DNA of 64,000 nt from Datura wrightii (taxonomy: Eukaryota; Streptophyta; Magnoliopsida; Solanales; Solanaceae). Made by a program: the position numbers and the translations under genes. Where the stretch lies: NCBI GenBank assembly GCA_035772735.1, contig JASDFA010000001.1, positions 90,793,501 to 90,857,500 of the forward strand, read 5' to 3'. The notes beneath the pieces were generated by a model. That model worked only from the letters and a program-made list of their open reading frames with translations, had not been told where the DNA came from and did no database searches. Below, piece after piece: positions 25,401 to 36,524 of this stretch. Numbering within the stretch: position 1 is the stretch's first letter; each line of letters begins with the position of its first letter.

Positions 25401-25507
25401 GTTTCTATTATTAAGTGATATGCTATGATTATGCCATGGGTCAACTTGGAGCCTCTCGGGATTCCTTGTCCTGTGTTACGGCTAGGGTGTAAAGTTGGGT
25501 CATGACA
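22427..25507 (+). mobile_element. gag-only element 3' LTR, 5' terminus missing
   Basis: Homology with the 5' LTR begins about 13 bases in, at AAAAGTTACCAAG, so the terminal TGTAACACCCC is absent. It ends normally in GGTCATGACA followed by ACTTG. It includes a longer minisatellite than its sister and a TA microsatellite near 24925-24941. Confidence 0.75.
24534..24716. repeat. LTR minisatellite, about 5 copies
   Basis: Same unit as at 19219-19330, with about five copies of GGACTCTCCATAGCNGAGAA. The copy-number difference between sister LTRs shows change after insertion. Confidence 0.75.
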
Positions 25508-26570
25508 ACTTGTTGGCTCATATAAACCCCCGAATAAAGGGAACGCTTCCTAGTGACACAATGCCAAATCCAAAGAAATATAGTCAATGCATGACTATTG
25601 TCACTAGGAGTGGCAAAGTGATCGAAGATGCACTAGTGAAGCCCAAAGATATTAATGACCCAAAATCAAATGAGAAAAATGGACTCGACGAGATTCCAAA
25701 GACTCCAAGGAGTGAGGAAAATAATAAAGAGGAAGGTGAGGGTAAGGATGATGGAATCCCCTCACATGTTGATGAAGATGAGGTGGGCATGAAGGCCCCA
25801 AATGATGACAAGGTTGAAGCAAGAGCTCCACCTCCTTATCCACAACGATTGGCCAAGAAAAAAAGGGATGACCAGTTCAGCAAATTTGTTGATATGTTTA
25901 GCAAGTTGTCCATTAATATACCATTGGTAGATGCTCTTCTCGAAATGCAAGATATGCGAAGTTCATGAAAGAATTGCTGAAGAAGAAAAAGGTGGTCGAT
26001 GCAGGTAGTGGGGAGACAACGCACCATTGTAGTGCAATAATGATGAGTAACCTCGCCTCCAAGAGGGAAGACCCTAGAGCATTCACAATCCCTTGCACAA
26101 TTGGGATATCTATGTTTAAAAAAGCTCTATGCGATCTTGGTGCCAGCATAAATTTAATGCCCCTAATAATTTTCAAGAAGTTGGGACTTGGAAGCACAAA
26201 GCCTACATCGATGAGGTTGCTCATGGTGGATCGTTCCATAAAAATCGGTAGGGGTGTTAGAAGATGTGCTGGTAAGGGTAGATAAATTCATCCAACCTAC
26301 TAATTTCGTAGTCCTTGATTGCGAGATGGATGTGGAGGTACCCATTATTTTGGGGACACAGTTGTTATGGGGAGAGTTGTGGTTGATGTGGAGCTAGGGG
26401 AGCTCAAATTTAGAGTTGGATGTGAATAAGTCACCTTCAAGGTTAGCCCGTCAGCTGAAACACCCACCGAATTCAAGGTGATAGCGGTGTTGCAGAAAGA
26501 GGATGAGGATAGTGGAATTGAGACAGAGGAGACAGAGTCGAAAGATGACCCGTCAAAGGAGAATTGTTAA
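25508..26570 (+). pseudogene. gag-pro: Athila gag C-terminus and aspartic protease, ends without RT
   Basis: Continuation of the gag at 15892. LLAHINPRIKGTLPSDT and a Lys/Glu-rich linker lead to SKFVDMFSKLSINIPLVDAL. After a frameshift at about 25966 follows the protease: HHCSAIMMSNL and the active site CDLGASINLMP, then VVLDCEMDVEVPIILG. A stop and a frameshift occur within it. The last part reads VTFKVSPSAETPTEFKVIAV, then an acidic tail, and ends at TAA 26568-26570. In autonomous Athila elements reverse transcriptase would follow in frame; here the frame closes and non-coding sequence begins. Confidence 0.8.
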
Positions 26571-28150
26571 ATGAGAGCCACGTTGTGCCACGACGTAATC
26601 TAAGGCGCTTCTCAGGAGGAAACCCAAGTGTTTTATTTGATTTATGTTATGTTTTTATTGTTTTTACTTTTATAGAATCAATGAAGCAAGGAGCAAAGAG
26701 GGAAAGAACCATAACAACGCGGGAACCGCGCTAGACCGGCGAGTCGCTGGTCTAGAAGCACGAACCACCACTTCAGGGCACAAAAAGTCAGAAGGCTGGG
26801 ACTTTGAGAATTCGACCGATGGTCACTCCAGCAAACTACTGATGCAAAACCGTGTACCACCGATAGGTCGCCAATGCAAAATAGATCACTAAAGCATTGT
26901 AGCCTAAGCGGAGGCCCACCGGCGAACGCTGATCAAGTTCACAAATCATCAGTCAACATTCAGCTGAGATGCAGTGCACTAGGCATGATTTTTAGTGTAA
27001 AAAGGTAAAGCAGCAGAACACCGGTTCAATTCGGCGAACCGCCGATGCATCACCAATCGAGGTACGAGTTTGTTTCAGAATTTAAATTAAGTGTGGACCC
27101 ACCAAACCCCAAATACTAGCTGAGCCGCCCTATTCTGCACAAGATTCTCTTAAACCTCCTTTTTACCATTTTTTCACACCCTTTTGTCTTCCCCGTAGCC
27201 AACCTTTCTACTTTCCCACCTTTCCACTTCCCACCAACACATTAACTCACTATTACTACCACACCTTCTCCTGCACCTATCACCATTCACCCTTCTCCCT
27301 ATAAAACCCTTCCCTCCTTTCACCAACACCCTCACTACACTCACATTTCCTTTCTCCACTGCACAACCTCTGAAGTTGCCATTGTGAAAGTTGCTACAGC
27401 TCCCACAAGCTAGAGTTTGCAAGTTTACTATGAAAAGTGTGGTAATGTATCCTCACTTCTTTCATTGTTTTCAATGGCTCATAGTGACCATACCTATCCT
27501 TCCCCTTTTAAGGCTTTCCTTTCCTATGGTACTCATGAGTATGCTTTGTTTGTTGAAATGGGTGGGGAATAAGTGTTCTATTTGTGTGAATTTTAAATGG
27601 GTGAAATCTGAGTAACCCAATTAAAGTAAAATGCCATGTTTTAACCGATGATAGATTGGGTGATGCCATTCTTAAGGGTAAATCATCATTTGAATCCTTT
27701 TTCAGTTGTAATGGTGTTGTTTTTATAAAAAAGTGTGTGGGTGTTTGTTCATGGGCGCCATTGATATGTTTGAAATCGATTTGGGGACGATGATGTTTGG
27801 CAATTTGTCGGTCGGGTCCGGCAAAACGCCGATGGAATGTCGGTCCAATTTTAAAGTTGGTTTCAGGACAGTGATTGGATCCCGTGTTACATCGGCGGTT
27901 CGCGGATCGGGATCGACAACTTGCCGCCTTGTCGCTAGTGCACTATTGGTTTGCTCAGTCTTCTGATCTGTATCGGCAAGTCAGCGGCGGTTCACGGAAT
28001 CCTCCTGTGACTCATCGGTGTGTCACCGATGTTGTTAGTTCTTCACATGATGGTTTAATCCTTGTTTCTCAGTTTACCCTTAGCATAGTTTTTGTTATTT
28101 TAGTTTCCTTACAGAATGGCTGTCACTAATACCATATTTGAAGAACTACC
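26571..28150. other. Athila-1 spacer between protease and second ORF
   Basis: Starts with a conserved block (about 26575-26630: CGACGTAATCTAAGGCGC, then GGAGGAAACCCAAG) that also follows the protease stop in the other Athila-like element. The rest is non-coding with GC-rich palindromes related to those in the LTR: TCGGCGAACCGCCGA (27031-27045), and AAAACGCCGATGGAA (27823-27837), which shares AAACGCCGATGGAA with the LTR at 14506. More loose copies lie at about 27890-28030, just before the second ORF. Confidence 0.7.
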
Positions 28151-29595
28151 ATGTCTTCATCCAGAAATACAGGAAAAGGCAAGGCCCCTGCATCATCTTC
28201 CCGCAAGAGCAAGGGCAAAGCAAAGGCCTCCGCATCACCTGCAAACTCCACAGAGGCCATCATTCTCTGTGTCCCAAACATGAACGAATATTATGTCATA
28301 TGCCAAGGTCGTTCCATAACTATGGAGAAGCGACTTGACCTGGCAAGCTTGCGAAGTGATCTCCCTAACATCACCGCCCAATTCACTGCCCGACAGTGGC
28401 ATGCCTTTGCCAATCCTCTCCCGTACTACCCCAGCCTGGTGTTAGAATTCTATGCCTCTTACCAAGTTTGACAGGATAGCATGTAGTACCAGGAAAAAGT
28501 TAATGACTTTCCATGCCTACCGTCGGTTATGATAAGGGGAGTGGAAGTCGACATTACCTCGGCTGCCATTAACTCCCTATTTTGGGAAGATGAGATTGAC
28601 TTCAGTACGTAGTACATGGCTCGGGTAGCTGACATGAAAGACCAATTCTCTTGGATAGCCCCAATCATTATTGCTGATACACCTTTGTGGGCCTCCATGG
28701 GTGGCGAGATCTCTCGCCGTGACTTGAAGTTTGAGGCTAAATTATGGCTGGACTTTATTTATGGCCGCATCATCCCATCCAAGAAAGAGAAAAGGGTCAG
28801 TTTGGAAATTGCAACTCTCATCGCCTGTATCATGACTGGAGTCCCATCAACTTTGGGGAGATTGTAGCCCAACAAATGAAGAGGAGGGCACGACAGTCTA
28901 GCACTTCCATGTCCTACGCTGACCTCATTTACCAGCTTTTCTCACAAGTTGGAGTGCCTCTATTCCCAGATGAAAGTCCTTCCACTGCTTTAGGACTGAT
29001 TTCCATTGACAGGAATAGAGATGTCGAGGCATCCACAATGAAGAGGAAAAGACTGCAAGCCTTTGGGGTAACTGAGGGATCCCTTTCCCATGGGTCGGAC
29101 CACTTACCACAGGCCCCAGATTTCAACGTGTCCCAGCACGAAATGTTAGGCCAAGCTTCAAGCGACATGCCTCATCGGGGAGCATCTCCCCCTCCTCAAT
29201 CCTCCCAACCAAGTGGTCTCCACATACTTGTGGAAATGGCCAATTCTCACGAGAGCCAACTCCAGAGATTAGCCAAGAGTCTCCCTGCACTTATTGAGCA
29301 CAAAATTAAAAAGGAGCTCACATCTTTATACGAGAGTGTCACTACACTCTGTAAGAGGGTGGATTCAGTTGAGGGGGCTGTCACCTCCCTCCGAACTGAG
29401 GTGCAAGAATGGAAGAATCAGACTTTAATAAACGTGCCAGACATGACCGCCCTGGATGATGCAATGGATGCTCCCTCCACAGTTTGAGGTCCTATTGATG
29501 ACCTATTCGAGGGCTTGGGGGATGAGTTTGATGGGCTAGGTGAGGATGGTGATGATGGTGCAAGAGATGCAGCTGCTAATGATGAGGAAGAATGA
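28151..29595 (+). pseudogene. second ORF, putative plant transposon protein type
   Basis: Starts MSSSRNTGKGKAPASSS, a basic Ser/Lys-rich N-terminus. It then shows RLDLASLRSDLPNITAQF, AFANPLPYYPSLVLEFYAS and WLDFIYGRIIPSKKEKRVS, matching what I remember as the Pfam putative plant transposon protein domain (Transposase_32). Later come a coiled-coil-like part (HKIKKELTSLYESVTTL) and an acidic tail ending GARDAAANDEEE. In-frame stops at about 28469, 28490 and 28612, a frameshift near 28860 and TGA at 29485 break it. The homologous ORF at 61265-62500 is nearly intact. No membrane segment suggests an envelope protein. The function of this family is unknown to me. Confidence 0.75.
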
Positions 29596-29635
29596 CCCGC
29601 TCAGGGAGTTTCTTGTCCTTTCCCTTTTGCATGAA

Positions 29636-29672
29636 TACATTGGGGACAATGTACTCTTTTAAGTGGTGGAGG
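29636..29672 (+). promoter_or_regulatory. stem-loop plus PPT-like run after the second ORF
   Basis: TACATTG and CAATGTA pair perfectly around GGGA (29636-29653). A few bases later TTTTAAGTGGTGGAGGGA resembles a polypurine tract. The same arrangement with a different stem follows the second ORF of the other Athila-like element (61203-61222 on the minus strand). Confidence 0.65.
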
Positions 29673-31520
29673 GATGAGCGTAGTTGTTGGGGGGGTCATT
29701 GATGTTTTCTTTTCTTTGTTTAAATTAATTGGATAGAGCCTTTGTCTGGCTGTTGTTGATGTCATTTGATGATTTCCCTTACCGGGCTTGTTTTGGTAAT
29801 GAAATGATTGGTATGATTTAATTTTGAAGGTTGACATAGGAGTGACGAAAAAGGGTCTTCGCTTTGAATTGATAAATTTTGCGAGCATGACCCGAGTTTT
29901 TTTTGTTTTATTATTTGTTGTTGTAAATAGTAGGATAGTAAATAAACTCCAAGGGTTTTCTTCATACCACGGTTCTTTTTCGAGGAGCATGTTTTTCATT
30001 TTTCTTTCCCTTTTGGTTTTCAAACTGGGTTGGCACTTCTCGATGATAGACTGTCTGACGACTCTCTTAAGAAAAAATGACATGTTGCTTTTGAGTCTTT
30101 TTATGAAGCTGTTTTGAAAGGCACCACCAGAAAAAAATTTTGAAATAGAATTTTAAAATGAGGGCATGAAAATGAAGATAATGAGCAGATGTTTGAAGCT
30201 AGAGCATAGCACTCTTTGTCATACATTGTAAATTCTTTGCTTGACTTATGAGTTTGCTGCTTTGATGTCCTAACTTGAAATCTTGTGATGAAAATGACTC
30301 TTGTGGACCCTTTAAGGGTGATGCCTTATGTGGTGAGAAATTTTTGATGAGTCTCATGCATGACTTCTTGTCTAGAACTTTCCCCAAATGTGACTCAAGG
30401 CAAAATCCTAGATGTAGTTGCACTTAGAACATGATTTTAGGCTTTCATTTGTATAGCCACTTCACCCATATACCCTCCTTGAACATTGATCCTTGTCAGC
30501 AAACGTTGAGCCTTAGACCCTTCTTTGACAACCACATTACAATCCTTAATACCATTCTTAATACCTCTCTTTGGAACCCATCCTCCCTAAATGCTAGTGA
30601 TAAGATAATGATTAAATGAGGCTTCAAGCCTAAGAAAAAGGGAATGATATTTAAAAAAAGGGAGAAACGAGGAAAAAAATTGGGTTTGGGGGTGTGCAGA
30701 GGAACATAAGAAGTTCAGTTTGAAGTAGCACCACATCGTGTCCAATTGTATAAAATGATAAATCGAAAAGAGAAAAATAATTTGTGTGAACCGGTGCTTC
30801 CCCTTGTAGAGATAAGGCTAATTGTGAGAGCCAACGGGGTTATAAGGAGGGCCATTGAGAAATGAAAGTCAGAAAAAATGGAAGGAGTTGATGGGAGGTA
30901 TGTTCACAAAAAACATTCGGGAGGATCTAGTCACTATAATCAGATTTTCATCCTACCCTTAACCCAAGCCTACATCATAACTAGCAAGTCCTAAATGATT
31001 CTGAGTGCAGACGCTCTACATTAGTGGCGAATTACATGAAGGGCAAGACTATGGGTCAAGTTGTGTGTATAAAGATTTCTTTTGGGAGAGTGAGTGTTAT
31101 TATCTCTTCCCAACGATCCCCTATGTGCATTTATAAATTACATGAAAAAAGAATAGGAATTCTTATTTTTGTGAGTGGAATCATCCTTTTTTGAGGACAT
31201 AAGTGCATTTAGAATTAATGTGTGGATTGGGCATGAGAAGTGTAAACTCTAAGGCAAGTTTTGAAGGTGCACTGATTATGACTTGAGATGCTAAGTGTAT
31301 TTCATAGACAAGCAATGCCTTTGTTTTACAAAATAAATCCTTTTGTAAGCCATGCTTGTGAAAGGTGGTAGACTCTTGAAATATCTTCATTTTTTTGGGT
31401 TTTAGGAAAATTTTCTTCTCTTTCCGGTGAGATTTGTGAGAATTTTTGGATTTTCATAGACAGGTGGTTAATGATGTTTAAACTTGTGAGGAGTGGCATG
31501 TTTTTCTACTGCTTAGAATT
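29673..31520. other. Athila-1 3' non-coding region
   Basis: About 1.85 kb without a plausible ORF. It is homologous in places to 59384-61202 on the minus strand: a stretch with GGGCAAG, ATGGGTCA and CTTTTGGGAGAG (about 31020-31090) has a close counterpart at about 59720-59800. So this region is conserved in the lineage. Confidence 0.65.
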
Positions 31521-31521
31521 G

Positions 31522-31560
31522 CATTACTTGAGGACAAGCAATGGTTCAAGTTTGGGGTTT
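31522..31560 (+). promoter_or_regulatory. polypurine tract with upstream stem-loop (Athila-1)
   Basis: Arms CATTACTTG (31522-31530) and CAAGCAATG (31535-31543) flank loop AGGA, with one A-C mismatch. The tract CAAGTTTGGGG runs up to the LTR start at 31561. Confidence 0.7.
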
Positions 31561-33111
31561 TGATGAGTTGGTAAATTCACCAACTCATTGGGCTCTTAAT
31601 TCTGAATTTTGCTTAGTTTTTGAGTTGTTTATGTGGATTTATGCCCTTTTTGCTTTTGTTGTGTGCAAATGCCTAATGTGATCAAAAGAGCAAGAAATGG
31701 AGCAAAAATAAGGAAGTGGGTTGAAATTCGGCGTTCTGCCGAAGAAGACTAACGAAAAGCCGGTCAAGAGTTGATTCCCACCACTTCTAAGAAATAAGAC
31801 ACCGGTGAAATGCGGGTTGCCAACGGCGACATGCCGGTTCAGCCATCGAATGGCACCTGACTTGCTGGATTAAAGGGAAAAAGATCGACGGTGCATGGAT
31901 GGAGATCAGTGAAACACCGATGGAACCACCGTTGACTACTGGAACGCAGTGAAGTAGCAGGGAATATAGCCGGCAGTCCAGAAGGCTGGTCATCCCGCCG
32001 ATTCTAGAGCGCTACTCAGGGGAAAAATTGTCCAGCACGGGAAAAGAGAGAGACGATGTCCTATTTTCTTGGATATAAATTCTAGAGAAAGTAGTGTGTA
32101 TTGAGGATATCATAGCAGAGCATATCAAATCATCTTTTTCCTTTCTTAGATTTAGAACATTCCTTTGGCAGAGAAAAGGAGAATTTGATTGGTAGAATTT
32201 GCAAAGTACTATTCTCTTCTTCTTCTTAATAGGAAGGTACAATCATTGTTGGAGACTATTTGTGAACTTGATTTTACTACTCTTGTTATTAAATTCAATG
32301 AAGTTTACTGTTAAATGTGCTTTTGAATTTCTTAATCATGACTAGCTAAATCATTAACTAGAGGTGTGTGATGATGAATACTTAATTAGAGTGGTATTGC
32401 TAGAGTCATCTCTATGTTGTTTAACTAAGTGTAAATCTATTAGATTCTCTTCAATCTATAATGGAAGATCTATTGATTATGAGGTAGGTCTATTTGTTCT
32501 AACTTAATTGTTGCTTGTAAAAGAATAATTAAGTATTGGAGGAGAATTTAATAGTGGGTATGGATGAGAGATTGTGAAATTGGGCTAGAAATAGCCAAAA
32601 TTGCATTCTCACTCCTAATTAGTAGCTAAAAGCTATAAATTAGTGCAGCTACTAATCCAAATCTGATCGAGTTGAGCTAATAGTGGCTAGAGGTTTGATA
32701 AAACTCTAGTAAGAGGTATTTATAAAGCTGAAAAGATGTAATTACCTATTTTCCCGAGGTTATTTACACTAATTGAACTTATAAGCTGACCTAGCATGTC
32801 CCTATCTAGTTAGTATATTATCTACACCACACCTCTAGTCTTTCACATTCTTGTCGACAACCTTGCTGATTTTGCTATTATATGCAACCAAATAAGCAAT
32901 TATAATCTACTACAAATTCCAATCTACCCCAACTTATTTGTTTTCATGTTAATTCTAAATGGTGCAAGCTAATTTCAATTTATCAACCGACACTTGTAAT
33001 TATCACTCTCTAGTCCTTGTGGGATTCGACCCCGACACCCATCGGGTTACTTGTTTTGATACTTCGGTCGTGTATACCCTACCTATGAGGAGTATATTTT
33101 GGACGTTATCA
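31561..33111 (+). mobile_element. Athila-1 3' LTR
   Basis: TGATGAG to GTTATCA, 1551 bases, followed by the duplicated ACAGC. TATA box at 32074-32080. It is the partner of 14154-15722. Confidence 0.85.
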
Positions 33112-34207
33112 ACAGCCTCTACTACCACCCTTTCTATCCAAGGGACACTCCTGGAGCATGTGGCCGGATTTACCACACCCAAAATAGATATCTAATCCCA
33201 TCAAACACTCTTATATATGATTCTTGCCACACTTCTCGTAGGTCGGAAAGGTACGCTCTGTCTGCATGCTTCTATGGCCCCTCAAATCTGGGGCTCTGCT
33301 CCTCTGATCACCTCATGTTTTAAATGTTGCACTAGCCAATGATGGCGCTGGAGCTAATGATCTCTGATGAGACTACTGGCGATGTCCGCCTCCCGATATC
33401 TGCTGAGAGAACCCATAATTGTCTGTCCTGGACCTCTTGGCTTCTCTCTCTCTCAGGTGTACCACCTTCATCTTCTAGGCATACAAAACCTTTCGAGGAA
33501 AACCAATGTCCTAATGAAGCATAGTGGTCCTACAATCCTTGACCAGGTAGTCCGCTACTCCGTGTACAAACCTGCTCACCCGAGCTCTCTGATCAGCCAC
33601 TAGCTCTGGTGCATATTTGGACAAACAAGTGAACTCCAGAGCATACTCCTGGACTGTCATGTTACCCTACTTCAGGTTCATAAATTCAGCTGCCTTAATC
33701 TCCCTCATCTCACGAGGAAAGAACTGATCCAGAAATACGGTGTGGAACTCATCCCAACCAATGGGCCCTGCTTCAACTGTCCTTCTATCCTTCCATTTCC
33801 TAAACTAGATGTGTGCAACCCCTTTCAATTGATGTGAGGCTAAATCTGCGTACTCCTCCCCAGTCACCCCCATGATCTGGGTGATCTTCAGAACTTCATC
33901 AATAAACTCATGTGGATCCTCGTATACCTTTGATCCAAGGAACTCCAGAGGGTTCATCCCCAGAAAATATCTAACTCTCGCCGTTGTCGCATTACCATTC
34001 TAAGGGACATGCGCTACCGCCTATTGATTGACCTGGACAGTCAAAGCCTGAGCTAGCATCTCTATGGCTTCCCTAAACTCTGCATGGCAACCTACTCAGG
34101 TACATGATCCTCGGATGCTAGTGGGACTGCTAGTTCCTATCCCCATTACCATTCTCATGGCTATTTCCGTTTTCGTTTCTTCTTCCATTAACTCGGTGAG
34201 GAGGCAT
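33112..34207 (-). pseudogene. gag: Tekay-A gag
   Basis: Starts at ATG 34207 on the minus strand (MPPHRVNGRRNENGN) and runs left to the Athila-1 insertion. Recognisable capsid parts are FLGMNPLEFLGSKVYEDP, DLASHQLKGVAHI and QEYALEFTCLSKYAPE. At about 33150-33250 two zinc-knuckle regions read YEKCGKNHI(stop)EC and YFGCGKSGHMLQEC. In both, the first cysteine is a tyrosine, a G-to-A change. Several stops are present. The C-terminal remainder is at 14153 and leftwards. Confidence 0.8.
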
Positions 34208-34418
34208 GATTCTACAAACGCGTATAGCATGAGTTAGAAGGATAGAGAGACATTTCATCGCACAATACAAATCATGAAAAAAAGGAACATTTCCTAAAAT
34301 GTTTCATATCCTCTTCGTCATAAGTGTGGCACGCTTCACACTCATGAAAAAGACTCTACTTAACGCGGCTTTCAGACACCCTAGGATACTTCAAAATCTA
34401 ATGCTTTGATACCAAGTT
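34208..34418 (-). promoter_or_regulatory. Tekay-A leader with primer-binding site
   Basis: On the minus strand, AACT and then TGGTATCAAAGC (plus coordinates 34403-34414) follow the LTR end TCATGACA. This matches the initiator Met-tRNA site except for one G-to-A change. The rest is untranslated leader before gag at 34207. Confidence 0.75.
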
Positions 34419-36524
34419 TGTCATGACCTGAACATAGGCCCGGATTGAGACACGAGACAAAGAACCCCCGAGAGGCTCCAAGTCGACCCATGGCATGAAC
34501 ATGATATCTAAAACTCAACATAAATAAGAAAAAGTCTAACATACATAATAACGAAAGTCTGCATACATATCAAGCTAATACATAATCAAAAATGACAAGT
34601 TGATTTCTACATAATGTCTGAATACCCTCTAACATAACTAATGAGCTGATGGGACAACATGCCTAACTAGCTCAACAAAAGTCTGTAACTGAAAGAACAT
34701 AACTACAGATAACTGAATATCCTCAAAGGATAAGGACTCACCAACACTGGCGGAGGGATGCGAACTCTGAGAATCAGTTAATGGCGAGGCTGAACCTGAA
34801 TGTTAGAGCATGTGTCATGAAATGATACAGTATAGAGTATGCGGTCAATACTTGAAATGTACTAAGTATGCAAGGTAAGTAAAAATAGACAGTTAAAATA
34901 CATAAGAGTTGATAAGAGTAGGACAGCATGATCATAAAGTAAACATCATAACGTAAACAGAAGGGCTCAAGGTTTTCAAACCATTCATAAACCATTCGAG
35001 ATCATAACCATAAGAGAAAACTTTATAAAACATAACTTGAGCCAAAGTAACATAACATAACCATGCATAAATCACGAGAAACAGCGGGAGGACTCATCAT
35101 AGCCATCACCATCATGATAGAGCTTACATAATCCCCAACTATCTCGCTCAAGTGGGCAGAGCCGTCCCAGGCTTGCCAGGCAAGGTACATGCATAATGTG
35201 ATATCACGGAGATCCAATAACATTAACATTCGTACATATATACCTATGGTGGCACATAGTTTTGAGACCACGAGGTTTACCTGAATGGCGGATCTACTCG
35301 GTGCTAGACACTGCTCCCAAAAATATGCACATGAGGCTCATATCATAATCATAAATCATTTATGAAGTTCATGTCTAATTACAACATAACATACTTGATC
35401 ATACTTATAATACATGATTTGCCATGAATAAGGGCTCATGAGTTAGCCAAGAGTCATAAATTTATAAATCATGAAATTCATGCGTACTTGTAAAACATGT
35501 ATGTACTTGATATTCATAAATCCATGATGAATGCTTGAAGAGAATTCATAACATAAATCGTAAACCATAATTTAAACATGATAAGATCAAAATCATAATA
35601 GAATCATAACTTGACTTTTCATGAAGCATGCATAGTTGGGCATAATTCAATTCATTTTGAAACTATAGATTAATGATCAAAAGATAGTTATAAAATCTGC
35701 CCCGTAGATCATAAAATATGATTTGATACATGAGGGAATTGACCCATAGATAGTTCATAGAGAAACTCACAAGAATTGGCATAAACCCCATAGATCATGA
35801 AACTTGAATCTGGAATTGAAATTTCCTGGAATTGAGAAGAATTTAGAGCATGAGAGTGAAAGGAACTCTCATTCATCACCTCACATACCTGGGTAAGTTG
35901 ATCTTACACTCTTTCTTAAATGCCCAAAGGAAATTGAAGGAGAATTGATGGATTTTAGCCTTGATCACCCCTAGGAATCTTCTAGTCTTGCACGCATGGA
36001 GAGGAGTGATTTAGAATTAGCTAAAACCTCTTAAAACTATCCTAACTGAGTTTAAAATAATGTAGTTTAGGCCCTAGGAATTTTAGAAAATACAAAAAAG
36101 CCCTTACTAAATTCGCAGGAAAATACTCACTGCCAGTCCCAACGAGGGACTTGACAATTCATCCTCAACACCATGACTCGTGGTCTGCTTCTCGTGGGCA
36201 ACACTGAAATCATACCACTGAGGGTCACCATGACTCGTGGTGTACCCAATGACTTGTGGTGACCAAGTCGTTCCCTACACTGCCTAAATTTCCACTTCAT
36301 GTCGATCTCTGGCCATGAGTGACTTGACAACTCGTGGCCTCACCTGTGGTCAACCCCAAAACCAAAAATCCAACCAAGTCCACCCTCCTCCTCATGAGTC
36401 ACTTAATGACTCATGGTGCACCTCACGGGTCATTGGATGACTCGTCCTGTGACCTGGTGCAGAAAATCTTATTTTTCTTCGTTTCAAGCCTTGGGTCTGA
36501 TCTTAGGGAGTTAAGGGTATTACA
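34419..36524 (-). mobile_element. Tekay-A LTR3 (5' LTR)
   Basis: On the plus strand TGTCATGACC to GGGTATTACA, 2106 bases, the most complete LTR of this element. It borders the leader on the left and the copia gag on the right (TSD TAAGA). The palindrome block is at about 36120-36450. Confidence 0.85.
36120..36450. repeat. palindrome-rich U3 block of LTR3
   Basis: Counterpart of 7225-7600: variants of CACGACTCGTGG, many eroded, for example CCATGACTCGTGG. It lies within the first about 400 bases of the LTR in element direction. Confidence 0.6.

Larger units (their letters stand above)
17163..25507 (+). mobile_element. gag-only Tekay-type element (TR-GAG-like)
   Basis: It is inserted in Athila-1 gag with perfect ACTTG duplications (17158-17162 and 25508-25512). 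LTRs are 17163-20111 and about 22427-25507. The body is only about 2.3 kb: a Met-tRNA primer-binding site, a Tekay-like gag with zinc knuckles and about 0.9 kb without recognisable coding. No protease, RT or integrase is present. Elements with only gag between LTRs (TR-GAG) are known in plants and move with help from autonomous relatives. Confidence 0.85.
14154..33111 (+). mobile_element. Athila-like LTR retrotransposon lacking RT and integrase (Athila-1)
   Basis: Two LTRs (14154-15722 and 31561-33111) frame a body with an Asp-tRNA-like primer-binding site, gag, protease, a second ORF and a 3' noncoding region. The element sits in the gag of Tekay-A: zinc-knuckle sequence resumes right after 33111. 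Flanks ACGGC (14149-14153) and ACAGC (33112-33116) fit a target-site duplication with one transition. A gag-only element is inserted at 17163-25507. The gag-protease frame stops at 26570, and no reverse transcriptase, RNase H or integrase sequence follows. Confidence 0.85.
3172..36524 (-). mobile_element. Tekay/Del-type chromovirus composite with three LTRs (Tekay-A)
   Basis: This minus-strand Ty3/gypsy element is inserted in the copia gag. Flanking five-base duplications are GAAGA (3167-3171) and TAAGA (36525-36529), one mismatch. On the plus strand the order is LTR1 (3172-4516), the 3' part of pol (4517-about 6358), a truncated LTR2 (about 6359-10388), pol (10389-14153), an Athila-like insertion (14154-33111), gag (33112-34207), leader and LTR3 (34419-36524). 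This is what a tandem LTR-body-LTR-body-LTR array would leave after a deletion removed one 5' body and half of the middle LTR. All coding parts are pseudogenes. Confidence 0.8.

Noticed and set aside
28151..29595. Second ORF as an envelope gene, since some Athila elements carry env-like ORFs
   Set aside because: No signal peptide or membrane segment is visible and the sequence matches the putative plant transposon protein family instead.
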